Origin: Siphonodentalium dalli
Taxonomy: Eukaryota > Mollusca > Scaphopoda > Gadilida > Siphonodentaliidae
Assembly (NCBI GenBank): GCA_032622095.1
Contig: CP136066.1
Coordinates: forward strand, 200,342,978 to 200,406,977
Length of the DNA stretch: 64,000 nt
Direction: 5' to 3'
The position numbers and the translations under genes are program-made. Positions 45,411 to 56,462 of the stretch are shown in pieces. Under the pieces are notes generated by a model, which saw only the letters and a list, made by a program, of their open reading frames with translations, had not been told where the DNA came from and did no database searches. Position 1 is the stretch's first letter, and each line of letters begins with the position of its first letter.

Positions 45411-45540
45411 GAGGCCCGTTCCAAACGACGGATTTTTGTCGACTCGAATCTAATTGTATTAAATCCGTCGGTGATGCGTCTGCGGTCAATTTTGTTTCAG
45501 ACGGACGCATCTTTGTCGCGTCGAATCTAATACATCGGTC
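45411..45540 (+). repeat. Repeat E, copy 1
   Basis: 'GGCCCGTTCCAAACGACGGA' then 'GTCGACTCGAATCTAA', with a second, half-inverted 'CAGACGGACGCATC' region. It matches 46515-46740. The family has internal inverted pieces around 'GATGCGTCTG', suggesting a small TIR element. Confidence 0.65.
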
Positions 45541-45835
45541 GATTTATTTAAAGGTGCACTCCATGTTACCTTCACAAAATTGTCACGCGTAGATATAGAG
45601 GCCTATATATATACCGGTATGTTATACATATATATACTAAAATACAGTATAAATTATGTATAAATATATGCGCGATTGCAGCGCGAATATATGTGCATAT
45701 GTATATGAGGATGTATATAGTACATATAGTTATATAATATAATATAATAGGCGCTACAAATAAATGTTAGATCGTGCAACCAATTGTCATATATGTGTAT
45801 ACCATGTATGTAAATACAGGTATACAAGAATTAGT
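45541..45835. other. TA-rich low-complexity DNA
   Basis: Runs of 'TATATA' and 'GTATAT' words, no gene. Confidence 0.5.
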
Positions 45836-45839
45836 ATAA

Positions 45840-46060
45840 ATCAGAGACTACCACCCCTACCCTTATTAGGGAATACCGGAATATATGAATTATTATAAAT
45901 AAGAGGTTACCACCCCTATACCCTCATAATAAGTAATGCCGGTATATATGAATTATTATAAATAAGATCAGTGGTACCACCCCTACCCCTTATAATGAGG
46001 AATACCGGAATATATTAATTATATATTATAAATCATAGGCTACCACCTAGTTATACCATT
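45840..46060 (+). repeat. Four ~60-66 bp tandem units
   Basis: 'TACCACCCCTA' recurs at 45848, 45908, 45974 and (as TACCACCTA) 46040. Each is followed by 'CCTTAT.A', 'AATACCGGAATATATGAATT' and 'ATTATAAATA'. The units have a few differences and no coding sense. Confidence 0.85.
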
Positions 46061-46300
46061 TGTTGGGCCCATTCCAATTGCTCATTGGCTGCACGGATGG
46101 CGTGACACCTTAACCCATTGTCAACTTGATGGACAGGCAGAGCACACCGTTGCGTTTCCGACCGTTGACTGAGCACGACGTACCGACAATGAGCTCCTTC
46201 TCGAGATATTTACGAATATCATCGGTAGTTTTGCCCTAACATTTCGGTATTTGTATTAAATTATTTATGCGGCATATTTCGAATTTTGCGGAGAATTATA
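46061..46300. other. No recognisable feature
   Basis: Unclassified, slightly more GC-rich than its surroundings. No ORF with domain content. Confidence 0.35.
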
Positions 46301-46307
46301 CATTGAA

Positions 46308-46390
46308 TGGCAGATTGGTGCGAGCGGTAAGCATAATCGGAGATTTGGCGATCTTGTAGTTTGAGATCCCGGGTAATACTGAAGATCGAA
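46308..46390 (+). repeat. tRNA-derived SINE-like head
   Basis: 'TTGGTGCGAGCGGTAAGC' resembles a pol III A box region. 'AGTTTGAGATCCCGGG' lies about 45 bp downstream in the place of the B box (consensus GGTTCGANNCC). Order and spacing fit a tRNA-derived promoter. The acceptor stem is not preserved. The following bases lack an obvious A-rich or microsatellite tail. Confidence 0.4.
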
Positions 46391-46514
46391 GGACTACATT
46401 TACATGTAAATTACTATATCATAGTTTAGGTTTTATCGTGAGGGGTGCTAACATGCCACCGGCCGGGAACCGAATCAGATTCGAGAAATTTCAACAGTTT
46501 GAAAATTCAAGGAC

Positions 46515-46740
46515 TAAGGCCCGTTCCAAACGACGGATTTGTGTCGACTCGAATCTAATACCAGACCCACAATTGTATTAAATGCATAAAAAATGCGACG
46601 TTTGAAACAATTAGATCCGTGTCAGACGCATCACAGACGAATCTCCGTCCAATTCAGACGAATCTTCGTGGGTCAGTGATGCGTCTGAAATCCGTCTTGG
46701 TTTCAAACGACGGATTTGTGACGACTCGGAATATAATACA
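46515..46740. repeat. Repeat E, copy 2
   Basis: 'GGCCCGTTCCAAACGACGGA' at 46518 and 'TTTCAAACGACGGATTTG' at 46698. Between them lie repeated 'CAGACGAATCT' and inverted 'CAGACGCATCAC' / 'GTGATGCGTCTG' (46622 and 46675). Same family as 45411-45540. Confidence 0.65.
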
Positions 46741-47329
46741 TGTAACGAGAAGAGCCGAAAGTTGCCGAATAACGAATGAAAATGATATGATAATGATATG
46801 ATAATGATATAATAATGAGGGAGTTCCCCTTATCTGCGGAAATACCCACATGACGTCATTTGTCGCACGCTCTCTTTGTTTGTATATTGGTAAATATACG
46901 GCTGCAATGTTGGTCTGATATGGCCATCAGTTGGCAATTTTCCAACATTAGGCGGCGTCAGGTTGGAAATTCCCAACAGTTAGAAAGTTCGAGATATAAC
47001 AGTCGTAAAGTTCCAACCCGCGGGGGGTGTACAAACGGTATTTCGCATACAATGGAGTTTGGTTTGGTTCAAGGTGTTCAGTTGGAAATTTCAAAATGGA
47101 TACACTGGAGACCCTCTATCCACGTCCCAATGAGCAGACCTGATCGGATTCAATCCGAGATTCAATTTAAATCGAACACGTGTGAATCAGATGACCCTTA
47201 GCTAAATATAACTCACTAATGTGATACCGGCTGGTTCCGGATACTCATGTGGTATTTATCCATCTTATAGTCACGGATAGCTCTGTCTTCTGATGGTCGG
47301 TTGACGTACGACAGCCTGTAATGAGTACA
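46741..47329. other. No supportable gene
   Basis: (AATGAT)n-like run at 46777-46817. 46925-46985 has repeated 'GTTGGAAATTCCCAAC'-type words that make small hairpins. The 113-codon frame at 46860-47201 has no domain. Confidence 0.4.
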
Positions 47330-47583
47330 TATATATACTAAAGCATAATTGACGGGTAGTTAACACATAGGAAATGTTGAGATAATAAGTTCAACAAAGT
47401 GACCATCATTTGTTGCACTTATTATCTGAACATTTCCTCCAATAAATTGGATTCGTTCTGCACGTTCTTATCTGCCGTCTAGTATTTTAAACTGAACACC
47501 CCTCCAAATGAATAATATACAATACCATGCGTACTATTATAACTGAGTGCGTGGTACAATGCATTTAGTATGCAAAGGGTTAA
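47330..47583. mobile_element. TTAA repeat family B, copy 2
   Basis: An internal hairpin pairs 'GAAATGTTGAGATAATAAGT' and 'ACTTATTATCTGAACATTTC'. The right end 'GTATGCAAAGGG' is followed by TTAA (47580-47583). The left end ('ATACTAAAGCATAATTGACG') is a decayed form of the 37567 terminus. Confidence 0.6.
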
Positions 47584-48237
47584 AGGTGCGCGGTCCGAAT
47601 TGACATCAAATGGTCAAAATTATAAACATACCAGGCCAAATAAAAATTAAACTATAGAGGTGGGCTGTCCCAGTGGGACTAAGGATACCCCCCCCCCTCA
47701 AGGCAGCCAGTGGCGGAAATATTGTACGTACTCAAGTTATGCTATGGACAGGTAAGTCGGACGTCCACATAGATGGACAGACTGCAAATAAAATTCACCA
47801 ATCGGCCTCTTACTCTAGTAGCTCATGGTGGTTTTGTATGCACTTGTATGTCTAGAGCAAAACTCTTCACGAATCCACCAATTGAAGGTACACGAACAAT
47901 ATTTGGTTGGTGACACATTTCCCATTGAGGGCGAAATGGGTCAAATGGCCACGCTCCTTTTTGCGCGAGGTACTACCACCCGCCGCTTTATGGGGAGTCA
48001 GTAATACATTTTCATATCCAAAAGTCAATGTTTTTTTAAGATAATTTCCAAAAACCAAAAAAAATAAAAATTTAAGGGCCTGAACCCCGAAATTTTGGGG
48101 TTCAGCACTTTTATCTCAAAGCTGAGCCCCCAATTATAATTTTATTGATCTATGTCCATCGGTGCCACATATAGGTATAATTTCTGTACCATTATCGGAT
48201 GGGATTGACCTTCAAGGAGCTCTTGACCCTGAAAATC

Positions 48238-48310
48238 CACATTATGGGGGGTCAGTAATACATTTTCATATCCAAAAGTCAATGTTTTTTAAGATAATTG
48301 CCAAAAACCG
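48238..48310 (+). repeat. Extra copy of the arm segment
   Basis: 'TATGGGGGGTCAGTAATACA' through 'AAGATAATTGCCAAAAACC' repeats the segment at 47990-48058 within the left arm. Confidence 0.8.
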
Positions 48311-49076
48311 ATTTCAGCATGTTACGCACCACAAGTATACAATACCACCAAGGCCACATCATATGTATGACACTTTTTAAAGAACTATCCGCATTATCTG
48401 ATCGCCTTAAGAGCACAATTGACCACACACAATGGGATTAGCTGGAAATTGCTGCTGATGATGTGTTGACCCCGACACACAACATGAGCTCTTCCAGATT
48501 GAACATGCCTTGGAAAGTGGTGTACTTTACAAAAAATCAGGTAACAATTGTGTTCTAATCAACAGACATGTACAGATTCAACAAAACAGGTTTTCAATTT
48601 GTTTTATCAACATTTAACAGCTGATCTGATTTAAGTGACCAAGCTATGAAACATGCTAAACACTTTTACTAAATTGAATGACCAGCTGTTTGCTTCATGC
48701 AGCAGCCATATGTTGCGATCTTAAAATGGGTATTGCATCTGGATATAGTAAAAACATGTTGTAATCAGATGAGAGATGACCATATATACCAGTATATATT
48801 TCAGAAGTAATCAATTCTTCCAAAAGGACACCCCATCTCACAAAAAGTTTCAGGAAATGATGGAATCATCACTATTCAATCAATAGTAGAATGAGCCTTT
48901 GTCAGTCCCACATTAGTTGCAGCACTTGCAGGTTGAAGAAGATGAGGGTCTATAATTTCACTAACATAATTCTTCATAATACCTAATAGCCCTCATAACT
49001 TACCATTTTAAAGATTTTTTCATTTTCAATTCCACCCCAGGTTAAGTGGTCCTGCTAATTTTATATTATGCTGATG

Positions 49077-49842
49077 GGTACTGCTGGATTGCTATGATGT
49101 TTGTAGGTCAAAGCGATTCTGTTAAGAAATAGTACCATCATTTTACCTAAAGTTGGTTATTTTTGCATTGTTTGGCTAATCCGAGCAATTTGTGCAAAAG
49201 TCAGTGTTTTCTACACATAGTGGCTTATCCTCGATTTGTTCAGATCGCTTTGCTCTACCTGACTATCATACCAAATTTATTAGCATCACCACTAAACTTG
49301 AGATGAATACTGCCAAATGAATATATTGTAATATATAGGGCAGTGGGAAAATAATGGTTGAGTCTTTTCTAAATATAATTATTATTGTTACTGCTGGATT
49401 GCTATGATGTTTGTAGGTCAAAGCGAATATGTTAAGAAATAGTACCATCATTTTACCTAAAGTTGGTTATTTTTGCATTGTTTGGCTAATCCGAACAATT
49501 TGTGCAAAAGTCAGTGTCTGTATGAAATATTCAAGAACATATAACTTCAAAATATTGAATGTGTACGCTGATGTTTGGTAAACAACAGGAATAGTCATCT
49601 CAATTATGGCCAGTTTGTAAAAACCAGCACCCATTATTAAAATATTTCACAATATACATGTTTTTAATGTTTTCTACACATAGTGGCTTATCCTCGATTT
49701 GTTCAGATCGCTTTGCTATACCTGACTATCATACCAAATTTATTAGCATCACCACTAAACTTGGGATGAATACTGCCAAATGAATATATTGTGATATATA
49801 GGGCAGTGGGAAAATAATGGTTGAGTCTTTTCTAAATATAAT
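49077..49842 (+). repeat. Direct duplication, 303 and 454 bp
   Basis: 49077-49379 and 49389-49842 share 'TACTGCTGGATTGCTATGAT', 'GTGGCTTATCCTCGATTTGT' and 'CAGTGGGAAAATAATGGTTG' with few differences. Copy 2 has about 150 extra bp after 'AAAAGTCAGTG' (from 49516), so copy 1 carries an internal deletion. The first part is related to the foldback at 39935. Confidence 0.85.
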
Positions 49843-49849
49843 TCTAGTA

Positions 49850-51330
49850 AAACCTACACAATACCGTCTTGGTCGTCTGATAAGACTCAGAGTCATGTTT
49901 ATTTAGGAGTATTGACATGAAGTCCACCAGTCTCATGAAAATTAAATGGGCTCTGCACTAGTAACATCTGGTCTCCTGGGACCCATTAATATTGAAAAAT
50001 GCAACACAAATGAAAAATACATAGTAACTTTCCTCAAACATAGATTATAACCTGACAATCATTGTGTTAGAATCAGTGTACATATGTATATGTAGGCATG
50101 GCCATAGCATGTTTTTGAAATACTGCAGAGTGCACACCATAAATTTCACTAGAATATACATGTAGTTACTGCATGTACATCATACGCATAAGGCGACTGA
50201 CACACATACACGTACCTGCATAGTCATTGGTAATGTGCTCATTTTTCCTTGATAAGTTGAAATATGAGGGAGGATTGCATAGCATGGCTACCTGCAGAAT
50301 GTAGATTTGTATGTATTTATATCTGCATATCAACTGATGCTTGTATTTTCCTTCTAACTCACTCTGAGCTCACAACGCAACAGGATTGCATTCGGAATTT
50401 CAAGCCCATAAAGCTAGACACTTTAGAATCAAGCTTGCCAAATAAATGTCCATGAACCTCACATGTACTCACTCAGTTGAACACAAGGAACGATTGTCAA
50501 GTTGGAAAATATTCTGTATGTATGGAAGCCCTATATTTTTAATGTGTGGATTTATTATAACTGGACTAAAATAATCGGAAGGATTATTTTAGTCTTTATT
50601 ACTGGATATCACACCAATAATCAATAGACATGTATTTGTTAGTTTTGAACAGGACAATATATTTTAATATTACTGCAACTGCATCTTTCTTATGACTTAT
50701 TTTCTTACAAACTCCCAAATTTGAACCAGAAACAATTTATGGCAAATATACATCTACGTGTACATATACATGTACATATATCAGGATATAAATATAGGCA
50801 ATCATGCCAGGCTAGCCATTATTTGTTCTAAAACAATGTACGTGTTAGGGAAATTGTAGAACCTTTATACAGAATGGTGATGCAGCCAATCAAAATTGAT
50901 GTGAGACTGATAAAGACACAACCTGCTCGACTACCGAATCATACTGATTGATCAAATTGTAGTAACTCAACATTTACTAAACCTACTTGTGGGCTGAGTA
51001 TAATTCAATTCAACATTAGCATACCATAAAACACCCTGTTCTCCCATAAGTTTAAAGAAAATAACACATTGAACTCATTTACAAGTATATTGCTAATGTG
51101 AGATATGTAATTCCATTTATAACCATTTTGGCAGCCATCTCACATCAAAGGCCATGAAATCTAGATAACAAAAGATGAACTACATACAAATTATATCACC
51201 AGGTAACCTTTTTGTAGGAGTTTTAGGTTACTGATCAAATACCCTATAATTGATGATTTCCTCAACATCTTAGTTATTGGGAAAATGTCTGTTTTTCATT
51301 CTACGACCAATATATTCCATCCAAAAACCT
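49850..51330. other. Inner part of the 4-kb foldback, unclassified
   Basis: AT-rich, with scattered 'TACATGTACAT' words and no ORF above 63 codons. No protein domain was recognised. Confidence 0.4.
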
Positions 51331-51819
51331 TATTTTCAGGGTCAAGAGCTCCTTGCAGGTCAATCCCATCCGATAATGGTACAGAAAATATCAGAAATGA
51401 CACCTGTATATGGCACCGATGGATATAGGTCAATAAAACTTTGAGATAAAAGTGCTGAATCCCAAAATTGGGGTTCAGGTCCTTAAAAATTGATTTGTGT
51501 TTTGGTTTTTGTCAATTATCTTAAAAATCATTGACTTTTGGATATGAACATGTATTACTGACCCCCCATAATGCGGCCATTCCGCACATTTTGCGTGGTC
51601 ACACGACCCCCTATTTCCAACGGTTCTGGAGATATAGTCACGGCGGGTGGTAGTACTTCGCGCAAAAAGGGGCGTGGCAATTTGACCCATTTCGCCCTCA
51701 ATGGGAAATGTGTCACCAACCAAATATTGTTCGTGTACCTTCAATTAGTGGATTCGTGAAGAGTTTTGCTCTGGACATACAAGTGCACACAAAACCAACA
51801 TGAGCTACTAGAGTATCTG

Positions 51820-52310
51820 CCCAAGTTTTAATAAAATTCACCGGAAAATGTAGCATTACAGACTCGGAAAAAATTTGAATCTTGAGAAAATGTTTTAAGT
51901 CGAAAAAGGGGGATAACTCCACATACATAGTCGGACGCACATCATAAACGTGCACATGTTACAATGGTATACATATATGTGCCAAGCTTCAAAAGCATTG
52001 ACAAAAGGTATATTAAGGAATAAAAGCTCGGGAAAAGATGCGTCTTCGTACGTAAGCTACGTATACAGACAGACGAGCAGACGGCTACAAAGACAGAAGG
52101 ACGGGCAAGCTGATTCCTTTATACCCCATAACTCGTTACGGGGGGGGCATAACACAGTTGCAATCATCATCCAACGTGGAACATATGTATGATGTATCTT
52201 CCGCATTTTGGAAAACAAAAGCATAGCCGCTCTTTATTCGCGACGGGGACTGCACTGATGCATCATTAAAGGACATGTGCCTTGGCTTACAAGGTCAATG
52301 TAAATGTTAA
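51820..52310. other. No recognisable feature
   Basis: Unclassified DNA with short frames only (80 codons at 51950-52192 +). Seven G at 52140-52147. Confidence 0.4.
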
Positions 52311-52313
52311 TAT

Positions 52314-52408
52314 TGTTAGGCTAATGTATGGACTCGCACATATAACAAAAATGCATTGGCACAGGATTTTTGCAAAAATTCAGGAAGCTCTAGTCATGAT
52401 AGGGTTAA
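52314..52408. repeat. Deleted palindrome-cassette element
   Basis: 'GTTAGGCTAATGTATGGACT' then 'CGCACATATAACAAAAATGC' and 'ATTGGCACAGGATTTTTGC', ending 'TCATGATAGGGTTAA'. One arm of the palindrome is largely lost, and the right TTAA end is intact. Confidence 0.65.
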
Positions 52409-52486
52409 TGAGTTTTTTGTCTTTTGTCATTTTGCGTTGTTTTGCTAATAAGAGCGAATTGAGTAAGAGCTAGTGTCTTAGTGAAA

Positions 52487-52659
52487 CATTGAACAAACGA
52501 CCACACAATATGAGTGCCCCTTTTGGTTGTTGCAAACCGATCATAATCAAGATGTTAAACATTCATGGACATATAGCTGTTGGTTTAATCATCTTGAGTA
52601 TGATCGGTTTGCAACAACCAAAAGGGGAACTAATATTTTGTGGTCGTTTGTTGAACGTT
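52487..52659. repeat. 173-bp hairpin with ~70-bp arms
   Basis: The left arm 'GAACAAACGACCACACAATA' continues with 'CCCCTTTTGGTTGTTGCAAA' and 'CCGATCATAATCAAGATG'. The right arm holds 'CATCTTGAGTATGATCGG', 'TTTGCAACAACCAAAAGGGG' and 'TATTTTGTGGTCGTTTGTTG'. More than 85% of positions pair; the loop is about 30 bases. It is either a MITE or, if transcribed, a hairpin RNA. Confidence 0.85.
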
Positions 52660-53300
52660 ATTATCTGAACAGTTCCCGAGGGACCCACAAAGATTATGCA
52701 TATTCATAGAAGTGCAGTGCTGTCAATTGCACTAGAAAGGCAATCCACTTTTCGGCATTTCCATAATGCTGTCGAAAGCACAACATCGTGTACCGTTCTG
52801 GCAATACTGTACATATATGTACCAATCAATGAAATGTCTTAATTAGCTAAGACTGAAATATATTACCAGACAGACACACGACATACATATGATACAGTTG
52901 GCGCATTTGTCTTCGTATATCGAGACGCGTGTATCCATTTTAAAAGTGTAGAACTCCAAACAATTTGGTATGAAATGATGATGATGATGATGAATGACAA
53001 TGGTAGTTTCAGAGTTGCTGTCGGTCTGAACGGAAACTTGATATGTGCCCACATACCCATCAATGGCGTCAGCTCGTCTGCCGAATTCGTCGTCCCAATT
53101 ACTGCGATACCTCTCCCCCATTCGGCGCGGTTCCAGGCTGCAAGTAATAACACGACATCATTATAGGAGTACTGGACGCCATTTTCAATAAATGTCCGGT
53201 AATAACAACGATCTAATATCGATATTATATAGCAAAATAAGTAATTTGAGTCGAAGATGTATTCTGTAAACAATTAGGCTTAATAGGTTATCTTAAAATC
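52660..53300. other. No supportable gene
   Basis: (ATG)n at 52976-52993. Overlapping frames on both strands (52843-53273 -, 52975-53166 +) differ only by register and show no domain. Confidence 0.4.
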
Positions 53301-53304
53301 GAAG

Positions 53305-53731
53305 TTAATAATTTAATATAAATTTAATTTATGGCTGAAGCCATAAAATAAATTACGAATTTCCGTGTACAAGACGTAATCAAATTAATTCACGGATTGG
53401 GCAACGCGTGGCACACATGACCGTGTAAACAATTATATTGACACGGTGGCGTAAACTCAAGCCACTCACTGACTAGTGACTATACAATAACTTAAATGAG
53501 TATATATGACTAGTATACATATACTATAACATTTATTTGATACATTTGCTTGAAAACAACAAAAATTACTCGACAACGACAATTTTGTATTTTCGCATTC
53601 CGGCTAAACTGCCACCCATAACATTACTTCGTACTCAACAGACTTTCAAATAATGGAAATATGGTTACCTTATTCTACGACTTAGTGACTATAGAAACCA
53701 ACAACAACATTTGAGTACAGTATCCCTTTAA
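53305..53731 (-). mobile_element. Dispersed element D, copy 2
   Basis: Reverse-oriented match to 43575-44009. It has the palindrome 'AATTTAATTTATGGCTGAAG' with its partner 'CCATAAAATAAATT', then 'GGGCAACGCGTGGCACAC', and ends 'GTACAGTATCCCTTTAA'. The TTAA at the right end (53728-53731) is shared with copy 1. Confidence 0.7.
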
Positions 53732-53979
53732 AGAAGATAAATCGAATTGTAGTGTTGTCTGCCACATTTTTTTCATAGGTGGATACTCCAGGGACGAATA
53801 TTCCCTGGGTCGAGACGAATATGTCCAGGATCGAATAGTTCCCAGCTCGATGTGAATTTCCAGATGAAGAACAAGTCTCGCTTCAAAAGATTCGTCCCAA
53901 TAACCCAGTGAATATGAATACTCTTGAGTGGTGTCGTGACGTCGAACGAACTTGAACATCTCCATTGCAGTGGAACTAA

Positions 53980-54095
53980 CAACTTTAAAGGCCCACTTAA
54001 TTTTCGAATGCCCAGAACACATTATATAAAATAGATATAGTGTATTATACCGTTTGAATGAGGAAGCTTCAAAACATTATATTATCAACGTATCC
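53980..54095 (+). repeat. Repeat F, copy 1 (TTAAAGGCCCAC)
   Basis: 'TTTAAAGGCCCACTTAATTT' then 'CCAGAACACATTATATAAAA' and 'CCGTTTGAATGAGGAAGC'. It matches 56463-56580. The TTAA start recalls the other TTAA families, but the second end was not found. Confidence 0.6.
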
Positions 54096-54107
54096 CAGGT
54101 AATGAAC

Positions 54108-54108
<1 letters not shown>

Positions 54109-54140
<32 letters not shown>
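54109..54140 (+). repeat. (TTG)n microsatellite
   Basis: About ten GTT/TTG triplets with one change. Confidence 0.9.
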
Positions 54141-54249
54141 GGGTACCGGCGTGTGCTCTGTGCTTAAGTTGCATCTGGTTTGTACTGCAAAGTCTATTAT
54201 TTTCAATGGAAGGGGAATAACTCTATATCTTAGTTTGAATTATCATGCT

Positions 54250-54275
54250 CTTTCTCTCTCTCTCTCTATCTCTCT

Positions 54276-54329
<54 letters not shown>

Positions 54330-54342
54330 CCTCTCCTCTCCC
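54250..54342 (+). repeat. (CT)n microsatellite
   Basis: About 90 bp of nearly pure CT dinucleotides, then 'CTCTCCTCTCCTCTCC'. Its reverse is a GAGA tract. Frames through it (Ser-Leu or Arg-Glu repeats) are artefacts. Confidence 0.97.
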
Positions 54343-54344
54343 CC

Positions 54345-54589
54345 GCTTTCCGCCAATAATTACCGGACGGTTTATGATGACCAAATGCGCCACGCATTTC
54401 ACTAACCGTGACTATGCTGTAGTGAGAATGAAACTTACGACTTGGTTGACAAGACTGCAACATCCATGTCATCGCCATATTCCTGCAGCCTGTAAAACTT
54501 ATCGTTTTCTTCGTTGTGGATAGTAGCGCTGAAAACATTGAGGAGCATGTAAACATAGCTTCAAGCTTCAACGGACATGGTTCATTCGA
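54345..54589. other. No supportable gene
   Basis: Frames on both strands extend out of the CT tract (92 and 101 codons) without recognised domains. A small exon here cannot be excluded. Confidence 0.3.
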
Positions 54590-54950
54590 GCTTCAAAAGT
54601 ATGTGTACGTAATTTGGAATGAGGTATAAGATACATCAACAAATATACGATATACCGGCGTCATATATGCTCTCAACATACTGTCCATGGTAGCCATTTT
54701 CCATGTTTTACACAGAAACGCTCTTTATTGCTACCATATCAGACATAGACTTGCACAGAACGCATTGTTCTGGTCCATGCCATGCAAATGGCTGTTTTCT
54801 TTGTTTGGAACACAAACATCGTGCTCAAAATTGTTGAATGGTTTATGACATCAATGCATCTTACTGTGACATATACTGCTCGTAGAAAGGTAGTTCAATT
54901 ATTTATCGACCTATATATATAGATACCGGCGAAAATTCAAAAGCGAATAT
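54590..54950. repeat. Dispersed repeat A, inverted plus direct pieces
   Basis: 'TACGTAATTTGGAATGAGGT' (reverse of the repeat A tail), 'AACGCTCTTTATTGCTACCA', 'GTCCATGCCATGCAAATGGC' and 'GAAAGGTAGTTCAATTATTT', in the same order as 14740-15080. Confidence 0.55.
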
Positions 54951-55087
54951 TATAATGTTTGTGTTGCAAACCGCAACGTGTCTTTGACCGTATGTCAATA
55001 ATTTATAGATATAGAGAAAGTGTATGAATTTTACTATTAAAAAGAACAGTTTGATCCAATCCAATGAATTCAATTAATTTATTTATC

Positions 55088-55963
55088 AGGCCCGTTTTAT
55101 ACGTCGAGCCAGCCTAATTAGTGTGAAAATGACAAAGTCCAATATAGCGCGACTGGAGCACGGCGTATAAAACCAACTGGCGCGTCAGAATTTCTCTGGC
55201 ACGACCCGACGTGCTACACGTCTGGTACAGACGTGCTACACGTCTGGGACTCGACGCTGTTTTATACGACGTGCTAAACACGGGTCGCGCTAAGATGATT
55301 CAAGGAAAATCGTTCCCCGTTTAGGACCCCTTGTCTTGTTATGAAATTCCCCCGTTGACTTTTCGAGGCACCCCTTCTAGAAGAAGAGTAAATAATATAG
55401 TTCACGCCGCGCACACTTTTGGCAGAGAGCATGCGCAATTTGAAGTTTTTGGCGTCATTACGTTATCTCTTGAGTCATCCTAGCGCGACCCGTGTCTGGC
55501 ACGTCCTATAAAACAGCGTCGGGCCACAGACGTGCTAACTATTGGCTGTTATAAATATACATTGAATGCAATTGTACGTTATACTACGGGACATGCATGT
55601 ATCGACTGACAAAGAACGTTTCGCGAAAGTTGGGAATAAATATATTGCAGAGATATATATTCGAGGGAAATGAATGACAAGATCCCGATTTTGAAACCAA
55701 CGAAAGCGTAAATTATGAGATTCATGCACTGTATAGAGGGCCAGTTCATAGTGAATTGTCAGAGGACGCTATAACGGAAATGATTATAGCAGACGGAATT
55801 TTGTATCAGAAATGCTAAAATTGTTCAAAATATACGATTACAGCACGTGCCAGCTGGCTCGACGTATAAATCAAACAAACGTAACACGAGCCAGAGACGC
55901 GCCAATGTCGAGCCAGGGGAAGATAGCGCGACGAGTGTTTGGCGCGACGTATAAAACGGGCCT
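55088..55963. mobile_element. 875-bp TIR element (AGGCCCGTTTTATACGTCG)
   Basis: The left end 'AGGCCCGTTTTATACGTCG' and right end 'CGACGTATAAAACGGGCCT' are perfect inverted copies. The interior is rich in 'GACGTGCTACACGTCTGG' words. A second TIR pair lies inside (55252-55521). There is no ORF. It interrupts AT-rich DNA at 'TTTATTTATC' / 'CACTCCCATA'. No clear target-site duplication, so the superfamily is unassigned. Confidence 0.8.
55252..55521. mobile_element. 270-bp TIR element nested in the 875-bp one
   Basis: The ends 'CGACGCTGTTTTATA' and 'TATAAAACAGCGTCG' are inverted. Inner matches 'CACGGGTCGCGCTA' / 'TAGCGCGACCCGTG' extend the arms. The terminal 'GTTTTATACG' words resemble the outer element's ends, suggesting the same or a sister family inserted in itself. 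Confidence 0.75.
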
Positions 55964-55969
55964 CACTCC

Positions 55970-56460
55970 CATAATAAATGTATGGAGATAATTATATGTG
56001 TACAATATTTACATATATACATGTGGTCAACATGGTTTATCTAGAACATAACAGTGTTATATACAAGACATATGATCAGATATACATGTAACATCGCTGT
56101 AATATACAAATTTATGATATCATTGAACCAATGGGTAATACACATTCCTAATCTAATTAAATTCCTTTGTAATGTGTCGTATTAATATACATAGCTGGCG
56201 ATAGAAATGTTTGTCTTTTGTATTTAGTAATTCGCTCATGACTATAACATTTGGTATTTCAGTGAATTCTTTCGGCAATAGGCAGTAGGCAGTAGTTGTG
56301 TAGAATCGCAATCGTTGATCGCCATCAGTCGCATGACACAGTTATCGTGAAAATCTACCAATCATCCATCAGGTTTACGTTGAAAACGAGCATGACAATT
56401 ATAATTGAGAACGCGGTCTATATCGCTTTTTATGTTGACGAGATGACAAAAATTAAAACT
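55970..56460. other. Unclassified AT-rich DNA
   Basis: 55970-56200 may be the continuation of a retroposon 3' region cut by the 875-bp element ('GAATTCAATTAATTTATTTA' before it, 'ACATATATACATGTGG' after it). No gene. Confidence 0.35.
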
Positions 56461-56462
56461 GT

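Larger units (their letters stand above)
47795..51815. mobile_element. 4-kb foldback with ~450-bp inverted arms
   Basis: The left arm (about 47795-48235) and right arm (about 51341-51815) are inverted copies. Shared blocks in order are 'CTCTAGTAGCTCATG', 'GTACACGAACAATATTTGGT', 'CATTTCCCATTGAGGGCG', 'GTCAGTAATACATTTTCATA' (or close), 'TTCAGCACTTTTATCTCAAA' and 'CCATTATCGGATGGGATTGA'. The right arm holds about 60 bp missing from the left ('GGTCACACGACCCCC'). The inner 3.1 kb has no long ORF and contains a direct duplication (see 49077-49842). It may be a large foldback transposon or two copies of one dispersed repeat in opposite orientation. Confidence 0.65.

Noticed and set aside
46308-46390. 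Functional tRNA gene
   Set aside because: Only the A/B-box-like spacing is preserved; no cloverleaf can be drawn.
54245-54571. Reading frames with Ser-Leu or Arg-Glu runs
   Set aside because: They are translations of the (CT)n microsatellite on the two strands.
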